The notes under the pieces are model-generated. The model was given only the letters and a program-made list of their open reading frames with translations. It did not search any database and was not told the origin of the DNA. Position numbers and translations under genes: made by a program. Below are positions 17,740 through 19,451 of a stretch of DNA of 19,451 bases, piece after piece. The stretch is from Chromatiales bacterium (GTDB taxonomy: Bacteria > Pseudomonadota > Gammaproteobacteria > Chromatiales > Chromatiaceae), in the NCBI GenBank assembly GCA_024639625.1, contig JAHEIA010000001.1:1-19451 (forward strand). Direction: 5' to 3'. Position 1 is the first letter of the stretch. Every line of letters starts with the position of its first letter.

Positions 17740-17887
17740 GTTAATCTCTCGCTGCGAGTGGCGCCTCTACACGCCGGCACCGCATTGGCATGCGCTCCTG
17801 CGCGAGCCCGCCAGCCGGGCCGTCATGCGCTCTTCGAAACGAAATTCTAACCGATCCCCTCTGCAGCGGGAAAAGATTCTCGGCGAC
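17740..17887 (-). promoter_or_regulatory. ribBX-ribH spacer with possible internal promoter
   Basis: On the minus strand TTCCCG (17867-17872) and TAGAAT (17844-17849) are 17 nt apart; the -10 matches five of six consensus bases, the -35 only three. Between it and ribH are two perfect small inverted repeats, GCCCG/CGGGC (17806-17820) and CGCAT/ATGCG (17781-17794). Neither has a T tract. The element could start a second transcript for ribH-nusB-thiL-pgpA. Confidence 0.3.
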
Positions 17888-19003
17888 TCAGTCGCAGGGG
17901 GCGTACTCGACCACCTCCAGGCCAAAGCCGGAAAGGCCATGGATGCTCTTCGGCGCGCTCAGGACCCGCATCTTGCGCACGCCGAGATCAAACAGGATCT
18001 GCGCGCCAATGCCGTAGGTTCTCAGCTCCCGCTGCTGATCCGGCAGATCGGCGGGGCGGCTCTCCGCGGCATGGATCGCGAAATCCCGAATCCGCTGCAC
18101 CACCTCGCGGGGCGTATCGTGGTTGCGCAAGACCACGACCACCCCCTCTCCCGCATCCGCAATTTGCGCCATAGCTCGACGCAGAGGCCAGGAACAGTCC
18201 GCATGCCGGGTGGCGAACAGATCGCACAAGGTATTCTGCATGTGCACACGGACCAAGGTAGCCCGCTCGGCGTCCACGCCACCCCTCACTAAGGCAAGAT
18301 GCAAGCCGTTGTCGACCGAATCCTGAAATGCGACCAGGCGAAATTCTCCGTATTCCGTCGGCAAGATGCATTCGCTGATACGCTCTACCATTTTTTCGTT
18401 GCGCACCCGATAGTGGATGAGATCGGCTATGGTGCCGATCTTTAGACCGTGGGTCTGCGCGAAGACTTCCAGGTCCGGCCTGCGCGCCATGGTCCCGTCC
18501 TCGTTGAGAATCTCCACGATCACGGCAGCCGCCTGGAATCCAGCGAGGCGAGCCAGATCGCAGCCCGCTTCGGTATGCCCGGCACGCACCAGTACCCCGC
18601 CGGGTTGCGCCATCAGGGGAAAGACATGCCCGGGCTGCAGCAGATCTTCCGGACGGGCGTCCAGCTTTACCGCCGCAAGCACCGTGGTAGCCCGATCGGC
18701 CGCGGATATGCCCGTCGTAACGCCTTCGGCCGCCTCGATCGAAACCGTGAAGTTGGTCGCGTGCAAGGATTCGTTGACATTCACCATTAGGGGTAGACGC
18801 AGCTGCTGGCAGCGCTCCCGGGTGAGTGTCATGCATATCAACCCACGCCCGTAACGCGCCATGAAGTTGATCGCCTCCGGGGTAACTTGCTCGGCGACCA
18901 TAAGCAGGTCGCCTTCGTTTTCGCGATCCTTGTCGTCCATGATGATGACCATCTTTCCCTGACGCAGATCTTCGATGATTTCTTCGGTCGTATTGAGGGT
19001 CAT
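17888..19003 (-). CDS. ribB: RibB with degenerate GTP cyclohydrolase II domain (RibBX type)
   Basis: The N-terminal half (about 1-200) is an intact 3,4-dihydroxy-2-butanone 4-phosphate synthase, making the four-carbon unit of riboflavin from ribulose 5-phosphate: DDKDRENEGDL (23-33), FMARYGRGLIC (47-57), HATNFTVS and GHTEAGCDL (142-150) are present. The C-terminal half (about 205-371) aligns with GTP cyclohydrolase II but lacks its chemistry: of the zinc cysteines at the family's C-x10-C-x-C site only C270 remains (RVHMQN replaces RVHSEC and A268 replaces the second). The HRQEGRGIGL nucleotide motif is also missing. This is the RibBX pattern known in gammaproteobacteria. ATG 19003 is chosen; GTG 19012 is possible. 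Confidence 0.92.
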   Translation of the reverse strand: MTLNTTEEIIEDLRQGKMVIIMDDKDRENEGDLLMVAEQVTPEAINFMARYGRGLICMTLTRERCQQLRLPLMVNVNESLHATNFTVSIEAAEGVTTGISAADRATTVLAAVKLDARPEDLLQPGHVFPLMAQPGGVLVRAGHTEAGCDLARLAGFQAAAVIVEILNEDGTMARRPDLEVFAQTHGLKIGTIADLIHYRVRNEKMVERISECILPTEYGEFRLVAFQDSVDNGLHLALVRGGVDAERATLVRVHMQNTLCDLFATRHADCSWPLRRAMAQIADAGEGVVVVLRNHDTPREVVQRIRDFAIHAAESRPADLPDQQRELRTYGIGAQILFDLGVRKMRVLSAPKSIHGLSGFGLEVVEYAPCD

Positions 19004-19072
19004 TCGATTCACCGTACTTCGCTACTCGAGCCGCTGTCAGCGGGTGCTGGCGCCGCCGGATGAGATGCCTAT

Positions 19073-19451
19073 TTATGGGTACGGAAACCCGTGTTCCGCC
19101 AGAAACCGGGCGCTGATTGCCCCGCTATCCTTGTCGGCGGCCCGATCCCCCAGCAGCAGCCTTTCCAGATAACGGGCCACGAGATCCACTTCCAGGTTCA
19201 CAGGACTACCCGATACGTAGGAGTCGATGATGGTCTGTTCCAGGGTATGGGGGACGATGTTGAGTTCGAATATCGCCCCCTGTACCGCATTCACGGTTAG
19301 GCTGGTGCCGTCCACACAGATGGAACCCTTTTGCGCAATATAGCGCGCCAACTCGTCGGGGGCCTGGATGCGCAGGCGTACCGAACGCCCGTCCGGGCTG
19401 CGCTGCAGCAGCCTGCCGACCCCGTCCACGTGCCCACTCACCAAATGCCCG
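19073..19451 (-). CDS. ribE: Riboflavin synthase alpha chain RibE (partial)
   Basis: Riboflavin synthase dismutates two 6,7-dimethyl-8-ribityllumazine molecules to riboflavin. The 126 residues visible are the C-terminal lumazine-binding repeat: GHLVSGHVDGVG at the window edge, then KGSICVDGTSLTVNAV, FELNIVPHTLEQT, and VNLEVDLVARYLERLL near the end. The first repeat and the true start lie beyond the right edge, so the gene is cut by the window rather than broken. Reading continues open to the last base. It is followed after 69 nt by ribBX and is presumably the upstream part of the riboflavin operon. Confidence 0.95.
   Translation of the reverse strand, partial: GHLVSGHVDGVGRLLQRSPDGRSVRLRIQAPDELARYIAQKGSICVDGTSLTVNAVQGAIFELNIVPHTLEQTIIDSYVSGSPVNLEVDLVARYLERLLLGDRAADKDSGAISARFLAEHGFPYP

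Noticed and set aside
17078..18292. 404-residue plus-strand frame opposite nusB, ribH and ribBX
   Set aside because: It spans three well-supported genes on the other strand and has a low-complexity, Ser/Arg-rich translation.
19004..19072. FMN riboswitch ahead of ribBX
   Set aside because: The 69-nt spacer is far too short for the FMN aptamer and no RFN-element motifs are visible.

Overview
The window is a GC-rich stretch of housekeeping chromosome from a gammaproteobacterium. Evidence for this is the gene order lptG-lptF divergent from pepA-holC, the subunit types of topoisomerase IV (752-residue ParC, 628-residue ParE), xseB-ispA, and a ribE-ribBX-ribH-nusB-thiL-pgpA run, all arrangements familiar from this class. 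A purple-sulfur or sulfur-oxidising relative (Chromatiales-like) is a guess only. I see no insertion sequence, phage gene, CRISPR array, tRNA or rRNA.

Layout: (1) 1-398 holds no large gene. On the minus strand it has a Shine-Dalgarno plus 11-codon ORF followed by a stem-loop and T-rich tail. (2) 399-860 is an RDD membrane protein (+), convergent with lptG-lptF (-, 876-3043), the inner-membrane permease pair for lipopolysaccharide export. (3) A 459-nt divergent region leads to pepA, holC and an unknown 89-residue protein (+, to 5761). (4) Topoisomerase IV fills 5784-11591 on the minus strand as parE, then a CsgG-SH3-SHOCT surface-type protein, then parC. (5) On the plus strand from 11802 come a YbaK-like tRNA deacylase-type protein, xseB overlapping ispA, and folE2 behind a 235-nt regulatory region carrying an IscR-like palindrome. 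(6) From 19451 back to 14605 on the minus strand runs a tightly packed cofactor and lipid operon: ribE (cut by the window edge), ribBX, ribH, nusB, thiL, pgpA and a retropepsin-like aspartic protease.

Functions that belong together: ribE, ribBX and ribH make riboflavin, but the GTP cyclohydrolase II half of RibBX has lost two of three zinc cysteines, so a separate ribA is expected elsewhere. ThiL makes thiamine diphosphate, the cofactor of DXS in the isoprenoid pathway that feeds IspA. dxs, often next to ispA, is not here. FolE2 makes dihydroneopterin triphosphate for folate and queuosine. LptFG and PgpA serve the envelope.

No clearly new multi-gene system was found. The items most worth a second look are the IscR-type site before folE2, four consecutive small hairpins in the parC leader, the non-lipoprotein CsgG-type protein inserted between parE and parC, and the attenuator-like module at the left end.
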